Below are positions 8,482 to 17,445 of a stretch of 64,000 nucleotides of DNA, in pieces. The DNA comes from Amycolatopsis palatopharyngis. Its GTDB lineage: Bacteria; Actinomycetota; Actinomycetes; Mycobacteriales; Pseudonocardiaceae. The stretch is from contig NZ_PQHZ01000010.1 in the NCBI RefSeq assembly GCF_003385185.1, positions 1 through 64,000 on the forward strand, read 5' to 3'. The stretch's first letter is position 1, and every line of letters starts with the position of its first letter. The position numbers and the translations under genes are program-made. The notes beneath the pieces were generated by a model. It saw only the letters and a program-made list of their open reading frames with translations, was not told where the DNA came from and did no database searches.

Positions 8482-9450
8482 TCAGCGCGGAAAGACCGCC
8501 CCGAACAGCGCCGGGTCGAGATTCGATCCGGTGAGGACGGTCGCGACCAGGTCTCCCGGCAGGTCGTGCACGGCTATAGCCGCGAGCCCCGCGGCGCCCG
8601 AGGGTTCCAGTACCAGTCCCAGGGTGGTCGCGGCGGTGTGGATCGCGGCCAGCATGTCCGAATCCTCGACCAGCACGATGTCGTCGACCAGCGCGCGCAT
8701 CCGGGACAGTGACGACGGCACGGGCCGGTCGATCCGGATCCCCTCGGCGATCGTGTCCGCTCGGCTGGATATCACCCGGCCGGTACGCCAGCTCTCCGCC
8801 ACGCTCGTGGCCCCAGCCGCGCAGACCCCGATGATCCGGGTAGCCGGCGAGCGATCCTTGATCCAGCGGGCGACGCCGGTGATCAGCGAGCCGTCCCCGA
8901 TGGGGAGGACCACGGTGTCGATGGGCCCTGCCGCGAGCAGTTCGACACCGATCGTTCCCGCCCCCTCGGCGATCGCCGGATCGTCACCGTCCTCCACGAA
9001 GACCCGGTCGTCGCGTTCGCCCGCGTAGGCCACGGCGGCGGCACGCGCGTCCCCTGCCACCTCGTGGACGGTCACGCCGAAGGACCGCATCCGGCCGATC
9101 TTGGCCGGATTTCCCCCTTCCGCCATGAAGACGTCGGCGTTCAGCCCCCTGCCGCGAGCCGCGTAGCCCAGCGCCTGACCGAAATTGCCGGTGGACTCAC
9201 CGACCAATGTGGTGCCTGGCGCGAAACGCTGGACCAGGATCTGCGCCCCGCGCCCTTTGAAGCTGCGCAACGGGTTGAGGGTCTCGACCTTCACCAGGAC
9301 GCGCCTGCCCAACGCGGCGCAGAGCTGTTCGTCCACGAACTGCGGGGTGTTCCGCAACTCCGGATCGATCACCGCGGACGCTTCGGCGATGCGGGTGAGG
9401 GACAGTTCGGTCACGGACTCGTCATCGAGCCGGGGCGGGCTGGCGCGCAC
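8482..9450 (-). CDS. PLP-dependent threonine/serine dehydratase-like enzyme
   Basis: 322-residue fold-type II PLP enzyme of the threonine dehydratase / serine racemase group. The PLP lysine is Lys65 in RSFKGRG, the phosphate-binding Gly-rich loop follows in ESTGNFGQALG, and the C-terminal part has LEPSGAAGLAA and LTGSN. Enzymes of this group deaminate Thr or Ser, or act on related amino acids. There is no regulatory ACT domain, so a catabolic role is more likely than isoleucine synthesis. It is divergent from an Lrp/AsnC-type regulator across about 100 bases, the common layout for an amino-acid-responsive pair. Confidence 0.85.
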   Translation of the reverse strand: MRASPPRLDDESVTELSLTRIAEASAVIDPELRNTPQFVDEQLCAALGRRVLVKVETLNPLRSFKGRGAQILVQRFAPGTTLVGESTGNFGQALGYAARGRGLNADVFMAEGGNPAKIGRMRSFGVTVHEVAGDARAAAVAYAGERDDRVFVEDGDDPAIAEGAGTIGVELLAAGPIDTVVLPIGDGSLITGVARWIKDRSPATRIIGVCAAGATSVAESWRTGRVISSRADTIAEGIRIDRPVPSSLSRMRALVDDIVLVEDSDMLAAIHTAATTLGLVLEPSGAAGLAAIAVHDLPGDLVATVLTGSNLDPALFGAVFPR

Positions 9451-9549
9451 GGGAACTCCTTTTCGGGTGGTACCTGACGAACCTCAACGCTAGAGCGGGT
9501 GCCGGTGGCGCCGATTGAAAAATTTACCGCTGAAGCGCAAGATTATTGC
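9451..9549. promoter_or_regulatory. Divergent promoter region between dehydratase-like gene and Lrp regulator
   Basis: About 100 bases between divergent starts, with an AT-rich patch (GAAAAATTTACC, then AAGATTATTGC) that stands out in this genome. This is the likely promoter and Lrp-binding segment; no exact operator can be defined by eye. Confidence 0.4.
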
Positions 9550-10026
9550 GTGCGACAACCACTGGTGCTCGACCCGATCGACCGGCATCTCCTGGAACTG
9601 ATTCAGGAGGATGCCGGTCGCCCGCTGCACGACCTCGGCACGGCGGTGGGTCTTTCGCCGAGTGCCGTACAGCGGAGGCTCACGCGCTATCGCGCCGCGG
9701 GCGTGGTGACCGGACAGGTGGCGGTGGTGGACCCCGCGCGCGTCGGGAGTACCGCGCTCGCGGCCGTGCTGGTGACGCTGGAGCGGGAGTCCGCGGAACA
9801 TCACGCGGTCTTTCGGCAGCGGATGCTCGCCGAACCCAGAGTGCAGCAGTGCTACGACCTCGCGGGGGAGTGGGACTACCTGGTCGTGCTGATAACCCGC
9901 GACCTACGCGAGTGCAGGGAGTTGTCGGACCGGCTCTTCATGCGCGACGAGAACGTGCGCAGGTTCGACACCCTGCCGGTACTCGACGCGATCAAGACGG
10001 GACGGTCGGTACCGCTGCCGGGATGA
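9550..10026 (+). CDS. Lrp/AsnC family transcriptional regulator
   Basis: About 158 residues. The N-terminal winged helix-turn-helix (LDPIDRHLLELIQEDAGRP, GLSPSAVQRRLTRYRAAGVV) is followed by a RAM/ACT-like ligand domain (about 65-150: VLVTLERES, QCYDLAGEWDYLVVLI). Members sense amino acids and form octameric rings. GTG 9550 gives a family-typical length; an upstream GTG 9499 would add 17 residues from the AT-rich promoter patch. It probably controls the divergent dehydratase-like gene and itself. Confidence 0.88.
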   Translation: MRQPLVLDPIDRHLLELIQEDAGRPLHDLGTAVGLSPSAVQRRLTRYRAAGVVTGQVAVVDPARVGSTALAAVLVTLERESAEHHAVFRQRMLAEPRVQQCYDLAGEWDYLVVLITRDLRECRELSDRLFMRDENVRRFDTLPVLDAIKTGRSVPLPG

Positions 10027-10037
10027 GGGAGTGTCGC

Positions 10038-10259
10038 TCACTCACCCCGGCCGGTCCGTTCCTGCAGCTTGTCGATCCACTGTGACGCGTCGACCTTGCT
10101 CAGCCCGTCCGGTACCTCGACACCGGCCTCCTGGGCGAGGGTGTGCAGATAGGACCGCTGCAGGCCGGTCATCGGCTCGTCCCCGGTGACCCACTCGCCC
10201 GGATCCTTCTCCGGGGTCGGCGACACCTGGTCCTCGTCTCGGCTGCGCTGCTCGCTCAT
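10038..10259 (-). CDS. DUF3072 small protein
   Basis: 73 residues, charged, no membrane segment. It matches the actinobacterial DUF3072 pattern: DPGEWVTGDEPMTGLQRSYLHTLAQEAG followed by L-K-ASQWIDKLQ. The function is unknown. ATG 10259 is preceded by GGAGGA. It converges on the Lrp gene with only 11 bases between the stops. The 237 bases upstream (10260-10496) hold no gene I can support. Confidence 0.85.
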   Translation of the reverse strand: MSEQRSRDEDQVSPTPEKDPGEWVTGDEPMTGLQRSYLHTLAQEAGVEVPDGLSKVDASQWIDKLQERTGRGE

Positions 10260-10496
10260 CCGGTCCTCCTTCGTTTCGTGGACCTCTGGGCCTTACCCCT
10301 GATCGGCGGGCTCGACACCCCGCACAGGACCTCGGCGTAACTCCCACCCTCGACGCGTCCGTGTGGCCCACGACGGACGTACAGGTTCCCGGCCGCGGTA
10401 ACCTCGCAGCGGATCCCGGTGTGGCGGTTTCGCGCGGGAAGGGTGGGCCCAGACGTCCACCGGATGTCAGGGCCCACCTCTACCTCGGTAGCCGGT

Positions 10497-11015
10497 TCAG
10501 CTGTCGAGCTGCCACTTGTAGGTCGCACTCTTCACCGGAGCGTTGAACTTGCGCGACCACTCGGTGCGATTGTTACAGGGGGCCACGATGCGTGTTTTCT
10601 TCGCCGTGAAAGAACGGCTTTCCTTGTACTGCTGCAGGCGTTTGGTCTGCCCGGCGGAGACATGTGCCGCATAGGACCAGGAGTCCGATTTGGCGTAGCT
10701 TCCGCCGACCGTGACACTCAGGGACACGCTCGCCTTGGCGAACACGACGCCCGCTTCCGCGCTGGTCGTGCCCGAGACCGACGCGTTCACCGACGACGTC
10801 GTCGTCTTGTTGTACGTGATGGTCCCGGGGCCTCTGAGATAGTCACTGCGCAGATTGGTCTTCAACCAGCTCTTGGCCCCGTTGGAGATGGAGTAGTACA
10901 CATTGCCCACCTCGGGGCACGCAGCGAACGCCTGCGCGCCACCCCCCAGTACGGCTGGTGTGACGGTGACCGATACGGCCATCAGGACCGCAGCCGCGGC
11001 ACGACGAGTTCTCAT
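10497..11015 (-). CDS. Secreted Ser/Thr-rich beta protein, function unknown
   Basis: 172 residues with a clear Sec signal peptide (MRTRRAAAAVLMAVSVTVTPAVLGGGAQAFA, cut near residue 31). The mature part has two Cys (CPEVGN near the start, APCNNR near the end), likely one disulfide. It also has a long alternating Ser/Thr/Val stretch (about residues 65-115), as in amphipathic beta-hairpins, and an Arg/Lys-rich end. Similar small secreted proteins are common in Streptomyces and relatives without assigned function. The pattern resembles the strand region of aerolysin/ETX-type proteins, but I see no family signature that proves it. It is flanked by non-coding gaps, so it is a single-gene unit. Confidence 0.7.
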   Translation of the reverse strand: MRTRRAAAAVLMAVSVTVTPAVLGGGAQAFAACPEVGNVYYSISNGAKSWLKTNLRSDYLRGPGTITYNKTTTSSVNASVSGTTSAEAGVVFAKASVSLSVTVGGSYAKSDSWSYAAHVSAGQTKRLQQYKESRSFTAKKTRIVAPCNNRTEWSRKFNAPVKSATYKWQLDS

Positions 11016-11149
11016 GGATCAATCCGCTCTTCAGTTCGATATGACCACCGAACAATAGCGCGCTCTGTCCATTCTGTACCCAAATCAGAAACACACTTTC
11101 CCCGCCGAAAGTAGGTAGCGCGTCGTCCGTCCGCGCCGCTATGGCAAGG

Positions 11150-12475
11150 CTAGAAGAGCAGGTGTGTGACGACCGCGAGGATCGGGATGCTGATCAGCGT
11201 CCGCAGGACGAACAACACCAGGCAGTGCCACAGCCGTACCGGCAGTTCGAGGGAAAGCAGCAACGGAATGGTGGCACTGAAGAAGAAGATCTGGGTCAGC
11301 GACATCGCGGCCACGAAGAACTTCGCCTGCAGCGAGACGTCGACGGCCAGCAACGCGGGCAGGAACATCTCGCTGATCCCGATGACGGTGGACTGTGCGA
11401 CCACCTCGCTGTCCGGAATCCCCACCAGCGAGATGAGCGGTTCCACCGGCGCGCTGAGCCATTCGAACAGCGGGGTGTGGTTCGCGACGAGGACGGCCAG
11501 CACGCCGACGGTGAGGATGGCGGGAACAACGGTCATGGCCAGGCGTACGCCGTCGATCAGGCCCCGCTTCGTCTCGAACAGCACGGAGCCCGATTCCGCC
11601 GCGCGATGCCTGCCCGCCTTGACGGCCGCGGGCCACAGCCTGCCGGGCACCTCGGGTTCCCGGACGGGCTCGCCGACATACCTGTCACGTATGCGGGACA
11701 GGGGCGGCACGCGGCACAGGATCGCCGCGAGCACGAGCGTGAGCAAGGAGACGACGAGGACCAGGAGGCCGAAGTACGGCAGCAGGTCGAGGGTGGAGGC
11801 CACGACGGCGAAGAAGCCGAGGCTGACCGTCGAGAAGCAGGTCGCGATGACGACGGCCTCCCTGGCGGAGTAGCGCGACTCCAGATACATCTTGTTGGTG
11901 ACGTAGAGCCCGACGGAGTAGCTGCCGACGTAGGAGGCGATGCCATCGAGTGCCGCCCTGCCCGGCACCCGGAACAGCGGCCGCATCACCGGCCGGGCGA
12001 GAGTGCCGACGAGTTCCAGACCACCGAAGGCGACGAACAGCGTCACGAACAGCGCGCCGATCGGCACGATCACCGCGACCGCGGCCACCAGTTTGCCGTA
12101 CATCAGCCCGCCGACCCCTGGGGCGAGCACGGCGTCAGGGCCGGTTCGGGTCACGATCATCAGCGCCAGCACGGCGCCTGCGACCCGCAGCAGGATCATC
12201 AGCCACGGTGCGCGGAAACCCCGCACGAACGACCACCGCTCGCCGGCAGGACCGTAGGCCGCCACCGTCAGGGCCAGCGCGCCGAGGATGAGGGCGAGGC
12301 TGTAGTACTCGACCAACCAGCTGAGTTCACCCGTGATCGTGCTGACCGCGACGTCGAACGGAACCGTCCAGCTGCCGTCCCAGCGCACCGGGAGCAGGAA
12401 GAAGAGGGCGCCGGCAACTGTGGCGAGCACGAGCCTGCGGGTGACGGCCGGGCTCGTGGGGTCTGTCGTCGTCAT
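11150..12475 (-). CDS. YjiH family membrane protein (nucleoside-recognition GATE domain)
   Basis: 441 residues with about ten hydrophobic helices. Features match the YjiH/GATE-domain family: GLMYGKLVAAVAVIVPIGALFVTLF, the conserved ALDGIASYVGSYSVGLYVTNKMY segment, and a C-terminal half with VAQSTVIGISEMFLPALL. The family is thought to transport small solutes, but substrates are not established. Start ATG 12475 was chosen for GGAGGT just upstream and for its fit with the first helix; the frame extends 42 codons further without family sequence. Confidence 0.82.
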   Translation of the reverse strand: MTTTDPTSPAVTRRLVLATVAGALFFLLPVRWDGSWTVPFDVAVSTITGELSWLVEYYSLALILGALALTVAAYGPAGERWSFVRGFRAPWLMILLRVAGAVLALMIVTRTGPDAVLAPGVGGLMYGKLVAAVAVIVPIGALFVTLFVAFGGLELVGTLARPVMRPLFRVPGRAALDGIASYVGSYSVGLYVTNKMYLESRYSAREAVVIATCFSTVSLGFFAVVASTLDLLPYFGLLVLVVSLLTLVLAAILCRVPPLSRIRDRYVGEPVREPEVPGRLWPAAVKAGRHRAAESGSVLFETKRGLIDGVRLAMTVVPAILTVGVLAVLVANHTPLFEWLSAPVEPLISLVGIPDSEVVAQSTVIGISEMFLPALLAVDVSLQAKFFVAAMSLTQIFFFSATIPLLLSLELPVRLWHCLVLFVLRTLISIPILAVVTHLLF

Positions 12476-12743
12476 CGCGTGGCCACCTCCGACTACGGCG
12501 TTGTGGTGCCGGGTTACGCGCCCGGCCACCGAGTTGGCCCATTGCACCCCGCGACCCCAAGCGGTTCCAGAGTGGACATGGAGATTACGTCTGGTATCCA
12601 AGACGCGACCGCGGCCACCCGAATCAGCGAAAACGGGTACACCTCCGAGTGATGATGTGGTGATCGGCCATTCGCCGGGGTATGTCGGCGGTTTGCCCCG
12701 GAGACCGGCTCAGGGGCTGCTCGACGTTGGGAGCTCTGCCGTG

Positions 12744-13163
12744 ATGTCGAAGAGGATGCGAGTGTGGGCAATCGCGGCGACCGTCGGTGTCGCGATGTCG
12801 TCGTCGCCGCTGGCCGCTGCCCAGCCCGCGCCACAGGAGCGGGGATACGGCGTACCCCTCCAGGTTCAGGAGGCCGACCCGGTGACCGAGGACGATGACG
12901 GACTGTGGGGCCTGCTCGGACTGGCAGGTCTGCTGGGGTTGCTCGGCCTGCTCCGGCGGTCGCCACGCCGCGATCACAAGAACGCGCTGGCGGGCTACCC
13001 GGCCGCGAGTCAGCCGGCCATGCCCGACGCCAACGGGGCATTCACGCCGCCCGGCGGGCAACCGATCCCGCCCCAGGCAGCGGGCCCTCCGCCGGCCACA
13101 GCGGTGCCCGCGCCGAGTTCCGGTGAAGTCGCCTCGGAGAAGCCGCTGCGGCGCTGGCCCTGA
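12744..13163 (+). CDS. WGxxGxxG-type small membrane protein
   Basis: 139 residues. A Sec signal (residues 1-25, ending SPLAAAQP) is followed by an acidic spacer (TEDDDG) and the signature WGLLGLAGLLGLLGLL with RRSPRRD after it, which is the WGxxGxxG membrane anchor plus positive stop. The remainder (about 75-139) is Pro/Ala-rich and low complexity. This class is known only as a sequence family, and its tail resembles protein-sorting anchors. No partner gene is evident next to it. Confidence 0.75.
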   Translation: MSKRMRVWAIAATVGVAMSSSPLAAAQPAPQERGYGVPLQVQEADPVTEDDDGLWGLLGLAGLLGLLGLLRRSPRRDHKNALAGYPAASQPAMPDANGAFTPPGGQPIPPQAAGPPPATAVPAPSSGEVASEKPLRRWP

Positions 13164-13244
13164 ACCGGCCGCGGGTGGTCACGAGAACAACCAGTCAGCC
13201 GATTCGTGCGGCCTGTGGGCCGGTTACCGGCTACGTTCTGTTCC

Positions 13245-14177
13245 ATGGCCAAGGACTCTGCGGTCGAACTCGAGGTCGGGACCAGGACGGTGCGCATCTC
13301 CAACCCGGACCGGGTGTACTTCCCGGCTCGGGGTGAGACCAAGCTTGACCTCGCCCGGTACTACCTGTCCGTCGGCGAGGGCATCGTGCGGGCATTGCGA
13401 GAGCGGCCCTGCATGATGCACCGCTACCCGTCCGGCGTCTCGGGTGAGAAGGTGCACCAGAAGCGGATCCCGCAGGGTGCGCCTGAGTGGGTCGAGACCG
13501 TGCGGGTGGACTTCCCCCGCTACAAGCGCCATGCGGACGAGTTGTGCGTGACCGAACTGGCCAGTGTGGTGTGGTCGGTGCAGATGTCCACGGTGGAATT
13601 TCACCCGTGGAACTCGCGCAGGGCCGACACCGAGCGGCCGGACGAATGGCGCATCGATCTCGACCCGATGCCGGACTGTGCCTTCGGCACCGTGCGCAAG
13701 GTCGCCCACGTCGCCCACGAGGTGCTGGACGAGCTCGGGATGGTCGGCTGGCCCAAGACCTCGGGGGGCGACGGCCTGCACATCTATGTCCGTATCGAGC
13801 CGCGCTGGGGATTCTCGGAGGTCCGGCGGGCGGCGCTCGCCTTCGCGAAGGCGGTGGAGCGCCGTGCGCCGAACGAGGTGACGACGGCGTGGTGGCGCAA
13901 GGAACGCGACCCCAGCAGGGTGTTCGTCGACTACAATCAGAACGCCAGGGACCACACGATCGCCAGTGCCTACTCCGTGCGTGGTGTCCCCGAGGCGACG
14001 GTCTCCACCCCCATCACCTGGCAGGAGGTGGACGACGTCGAGCCCGGTGACTGCACGATCGCCACCGTGCCGGGGAGGTTCGCCGAGTTCGGCGACCTGC
14101 ACGACGGTATCGACGACACCGCGTACACACTTGACACCCTGCTCGAATGGGCGGACCGCGATGGGCTCGACAGCTGA
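13245..14177 (+). CDS. Stand-alone LigD-type polymerase/primase domain protein
   Basis: 310 residues, the size of a single LigD polymerase domain (archaeo-eukaryotic primase fold). The metal-binding DxD is seen in RIDLDPMP (Asp138, Asp140), with HPWNSR before it, TSGGDGLHIYV, and VFVDYNQNARDHTIASAYSVR in the second half. Such proteins fill gaps during non-homologous end joining with Ku and LigD. No ku or ligase gene is in the window, so this is either a separate polymerase partner or acts alone. ATG 13245 (MAKDSAVELEV) matches the family N-terminus. The end overlaps the next gene by 17 bases. Confidence 0.9.
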   Translation: MAKDSAVELEVGTRTVRISNPDRVYFPARGETKLDLARYYLSVGEGIVRALRERPCMMHRYPSGVSGEKVHQKRIPQGAPEWVETVRVDFPRYKRHADELCVTELASVVWSVQMSTVEFHPWNSRRADTERPDEWRIDLDPMPDCAFGTVRKVAHVAHEVLDELGMVGWPKTSGGDGLHIYVRIEPRWGFSEVRRAALAFAKAVERRAPNEVTTAWWRKERDPSRVFVDYNQNARDHTIASAYSVRGVPEATVSTPITWQEVDDVEPGDCTIATVPGRFAEFGDLHDGIDDTAYTLDTLLEWADRDGLDS

Positions 14178-14802
14178 GCGTGGTGCGGCCGCGCCGGGGT
14201 GTGAGGTGACAGCACTGGTGATCGCGCACGAGATTCTCGGTCTCAACGCGCACATCGAACGGATGCGGGACCGATTCGCTCGCTACTCCTGCGATGTCCA
14301 CACACCAGCGTTGTTCGAGGATCCAACCCGGCGTTTTCGTCACGACGAGCAACGGGCCGCCGTCGGGTACCTGCGGCGCACGGGTGGTGTCGACGCCATG
14401 GCCGGCAGGCTGATCGGCGTCGCCGAATCACTGCGACCGCGGTATCGGCGGGTCCTCGCGCTCGGATTCAGCGCCGGCGCCACGGCCAGCTGGATCGCCG
14501 CGAACAGCGGCGTCTTCGACGCCGTGGTCTGCCTCTATGGTTCACGCATCCGCGACCATCTCGATCTGCGACCGGCCTGCCCGTGCCTGTCGCTTTTCGC
14601 CGCGGTGGAACCGGGTTTCTCCCCTCGACGCGTGGCCGCAGGGCTCGCCGGCACGAGGAATGTCACCGCGGAGGTCTACGACTGTGGGCACGGATTCTGC
14701 GATAAGGACAACGCGAATCACGATGGTGACGCAGCCGAGCACGCGCTGACGAGAGCGGCCGCGTTCCTGGGCCTGGCGCCGGTCGGTTCGTGTCCTGCCT
14801 GA
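14161..14802 (+). CDS. Dienelactone hydrolase-like alpha/beta hydrolase
   Basis: 213 residues, alpha/beta-hydrolase fold. VIAHEILGLNAHI matches the dienelactone hydrolase N-terminal block, GFSAGATASW is the nucleophile elbow, and YDCGHGFCDKDN carries the catalytic His region. Classical dienelactone hydrolases use Cys at the elbow; here it is Ser (GxSxG), so an esterase-like activity is possible. It overlaps the LigD-type polymerase gene by 17 bases, suggesting co-translation, although no functional link is known. Confidence 0.75.
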   Translation: MGSTAERGAAAPGCEVTALVIAHEILGLNAHIERMRDRFARYSCDVHTPALFEDPTRRFRHDEQRAAVGYLRRTGGVDAMAGRLIGVAESLRPRYRRVLALGFSAGATASWIAANSGVFDAVVCLYGSRIRDHLDLRPACPCLSLFAAVEPGFSPRRVAAGLAGTRNVTAEVYDCGHGFCDKDNANHDGDAAEHALTRAAAFLGLAPVGSCPA

Positions 14803-15043
14803 GCGTGTACCACTGAACTGTGCGTCGCTGAGCGTTGTCGCGAACGATTTTGTCACGTCGATCAGAGGCTGTGCGGGAATTGTTTCGCGCGGCGTCGAAT
14901 ACCTTGTTGTCATCGCGGTGCTGCAGTAGCTTTCCACGCGGTAGCAACAGGATGAACGTCGCAAGGGGCGCCCTTTTCCCTTTTCGGAAGTATTCTCCGG
15001 GTGCCAAGAATTCAGTGGGGTCATCCGGCCCGACGGAAGAGGA

Positions 15044-16054
15044 ATGACCGGCGTGTTGACGAGATCACGTAAATTCGGTGCCGGACTGGCCGCGACGGCC
15101 ACCTGCGTCGCGGCAGCCGGGCTGATGCTGGGGGCCGGGACGAGTGCCGCGGAGCCGGTGACCTTGGAACTCGGGTACAAGTGCCCGTTTCCGTTGATCG
15201 GCGTGCAACCGATCAAGGTGGTGATCTCGGCCGATCTGCCGGCAACGGCGGAGGTAGGAGTCCCGACGCCCGCGTTCGACATCACGGCGGTATCGACCGT
15301 GCCGGAAACCGCGACGCAAGGTCTGACGCTGGTCGGTGCGAAGACGGTGGAAGGTACGGCGCTGGCGGATTCGACCGTCGACGCACCGCAGGGTTCATTG
15401 GACGTCAAGGTTCCGACGACGGTGGCCAAGACGCAGGTTCCAGCTTCCGGTCCGTTCGAGGTGGTGGCGACGGGAGCCGCACCTTCATTGACGTTCAGCG
15501 AGCCGGGGAAGGCGACGATCACGGTGGGCAACCTGCTGTTGACGTTGACTCCGCGAACAGCGGACGGTGCCGAGACCGGACTCGGGACCTTCGATTCGGC
15601 ATGCACGCAGGACCCCGGGCAGAATTCCGTGCTGGCCACGATCGAGATCACCGGCGAGGGCGGTGGCACGACGCCGACCCAGCCGACCGAGCCGACGACT
15701 CCCACAGAGCCCACGGAGCCCACAGAGCCCACAGAGCCCACGACTCCGACGGAGCCCACGGAGCCCACGACTCCCACGGAGCCGACCGAGCCGACCGAGC
15801 CCACGGAACCAGCGGAGCCCACAGAATCGACCACGCCGACAGCGCCGAGCGAGCCCGACACCACGGTTCCGCCGCCCGGCGGGCCACAACAGCCCGGAGG
15901 CTACGACGGTTCGTACATCCCGATGGGCGATAAGGACGAATACAGCCAACTGGCGAGCACCGGTGTCTCGGTCGGTCTGCCCGTCGCGGCGGGTCTGCTG
16001 CTGATCGGCGCCGGAGCGGCCCTGCTCACCCGGCATCACCGCCAGACCGAGTGA
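15044..16054 (+). CDS. Secreted surface protein with (PTEPT)n stalk and LAxTG sortase signal
   Basis: 336 residues. Sec signal (about 1-36, ending GTSAAEP), then a beta-rich domain of about 170 residues with two Cys (YKCPFP, DSACTQ), of the kind annotated as DUF6801-like in actinobacteria. Next comes a Thr/Glu/Pro stalk of imperfect PTEPT repeats (about residues 206-280), then LASTG, a hydrophobic helix and RHHRQTE. LAxTG is the class E sortase motif of high-GC actinobacteria, so the protein should be anchored covalently to the cell wall. The stalk likely holds the domain away from the surface. Confidence 0.8.
   Translation: MTGVLTRSRKFGAGLAATATCVAAAGLMLGAGTSAAEPVTLELGYKCPFPLIGVQPIKVVISADLPATAEVGVPTPAFDITAVSTVPETATQGLTLVGAKTVEGTALADSTVDAPQGSLDVKVPTTVAKTQVPASGPFEVVATGAAPSLTFSEPGKATITVGNLLLTLTPRTADGAETGLGTFDSACTQDPGQNSVLATIEITGEGGGTTPTQPTEPTTPTEPTEPTEPTEPTTPTEPTEPTTPTEPTEPTEPTEPAEPTESTTPTAPSEPDTTVPPPGGPQQPGGYDGSYIPMGDKDEYSQLASTGVSVGLPVAAGLLLIGAGAALLTRHHRQTE
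15676..15840 (+). repeat. In-frame tandem repeat coding the PTEPT stalk
   Basis: About 165 bases of imperfect repeats of the type GAGCCCAC(A/G), coding Pro-Thr-Glu-Pro-Thr units. They are inside the surface-protein gene and keep frame, so copy number can vary by slippage without killing the gene. Confidence 0.75.
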
Positions 16055-16068
16055 GGTGATCAGGTGCG

Positions 16069-17262
16069 CTACCCGACGGCATCCAGCGCTTCCGCGAGCC
16101 TGCGCACACCCTCGGCGATCTCCTCCGGGGTATGCGTCGTGAAGGACAGCCGCATGGTCGCCCGGTCAGGGATGCCGGCGAAGAACGCCGCGCCGGGCAC
16201 GAAGGCGACGTCACGCCGCAGAGCCGCGTGCAGCACGTCCTGCGCGTCGATGCTGGACGGGAGCCGGAGCCAGACGAACATGCCACCGTCCGGATCGTCG
16301 ATGTGGGTACCGGCAGGCATGGCGGCGGACAGTTCGGCGACCATCGTGTCCCGCCGTTCCCGGTAGCTTCCGCGCAGGCGCAGCACGTGTGCGTCGAGGT
16401 CGGCGGTGGCGAGGTAGTGCGCGGCAGCGGCCTGATCGATGGTCGAGGTGTGCAGGTCCGCCGCCTGTTTGGCGACGATGATCGCGGCCCTGAGCGGGCG
16501 CGGAGCACGAACCCAGCCGAGTCGCAGGCCGGGCGCACCGATCTTGGAGAAACTTCCGAGGTAGACGACGTGGTCCTGGGCGCCGAGCGCGGCGGCGAGT
16601 GGTGGTACTCCGGTGCCCCGGTAGCGCAGTTCGCCGTAGGGATCGTCCTCGACGACCCAGACGCCGTTGGCGGCGGTCAGTTCGGTGATCGCCTGCCGCC
16701 GCCGCGGGCTCAGCGTTCGACCGGTCGGATTGGCGAAGGTCGGGACGAGATACACCAGCGTGGGGCGTTCCCTGGCGATGACCCGCGCCAGCGCGTCCGG
16801 ATCCATGCCCTCCTCGTCCTCCGGAACCCCGACGACTCGCGCGCCCGCGAACTGGAACACCTGCAGTGCGGCGAGGTAGGTGGGTTCGCCGACGGCGACA
16901 ACGGCTCCCGGTTCGAGAAGTGTGCTCGCGACCAGGGTCAACGCCTGCTGGGAGCCGGTGGTGACCAGCAGGTCCGCCTCGCCGGTCGGGAGACCCTGCC
17001 CGGACATGCGCTCCGCCACGAAGGCCCGCAGCTGTGCGTTGCCCTCAGTGGGTGCGTACTGCAGATTGCGGCGGCCGCTGCCTTCGGTGAGGGCGTGGGC
17101 GAACGCCGCGCGCCAGCCGTCGAGGTCGAACAGGTCGGGGGCCGGCAGACCGCCCGCGAAGGAGATCACCTCGGGCCGCTGGGTGAGGGCGAGCAGGTCG
17201 CGAACGGGCGAACGGGCGACGTTGTTCAGGTTCCTGGACATGGAAGGCACAGCGATGGACAC
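16069..17262 (-). CDS. PLP-dependent aminotransferase (2-aminoadipate aminotransferase / MocR-like catalytic type)
   Basis: 397 residues, fold-type I aminotransferase. FAGGLPAPDLFD at the N-terminus, TTGSQQALTLVA, DDPYGELRY (Asp binding the PLP nitrogen, Tyr) and SFSKIGAPGLRLGW with the PLP lysine are all present. This subgroup includes LysN/2-aminoadipate transaminases and the catalytic half of MocR regulators; no HTH domain is present. GTG 17262 was chosen because AGGAG lies 7 bases before it. It converges on the LAxTG protein gene with 14 bases between. Confidence 0.87.
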   Translation of the reverse strand: MSIAVPSMSRNLNNVARSPVRDLLALTQRPEVISFAGGLPAPDLFDLDGWRAAFAHALTEGSGRRNLQYAPTEGNAQLRAFVAERMSGQGLPTGEADLLVTTGSQQALTLVASTLLEPGAVVAVGEPTYLAALQVFQFAGARVVGVPEDEEGMDPDALARVIARERPTLVYLVPTFANPTGRTLSPRRRQAITELTAANGVWVVEDDPYGELRYRGTGVPPLAAALGAQDHVVYLGSFSKIGAPGLRLGWVRAPRPLRAAIIVAKQAADLHTSTIDQAAAAHYLATADLDAHVLRLRGSYRERRDTMVAELSAAMPAGTHIDDPDGGMFVWLRLPSSIDAQDVLHAALRRDVAFVPGAAFFAGIPDRATMRLSFTTHTPEEIAEGVRRLAEALDAVG

Positions 17263-17445
17263 GTGAGACTCCTCGGTACGGCTCTGGGACATCGCGTCCG
17301 GGGATACGTTCTTGCCGTCGTCACCCGTGCGCGGAGCAGGAGCACCTTTGTGAGGAGCGAGAGTGAGTGTACCCGGATTCGGGAGCTGATGTCAGGAGCC
17401 GGGGCGTTGGCGCGGGGCATCGCCCGCCGGCGCTAGTGTTGTCGT

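Noticed and set aside
10260..10496. Possible small gene between the DUF3072 and secreted-protein genes
   Set aside because: Open frames exist on both strands, but none shows a family pattern, plausible ribosome site or coding-like composition.
15676..15840. Short regular repeats that might suggest a CRISPR array
   Set aside because: Repeats are in frame, code PTEPT units inside a surface-protein gene and have no unique spacers.
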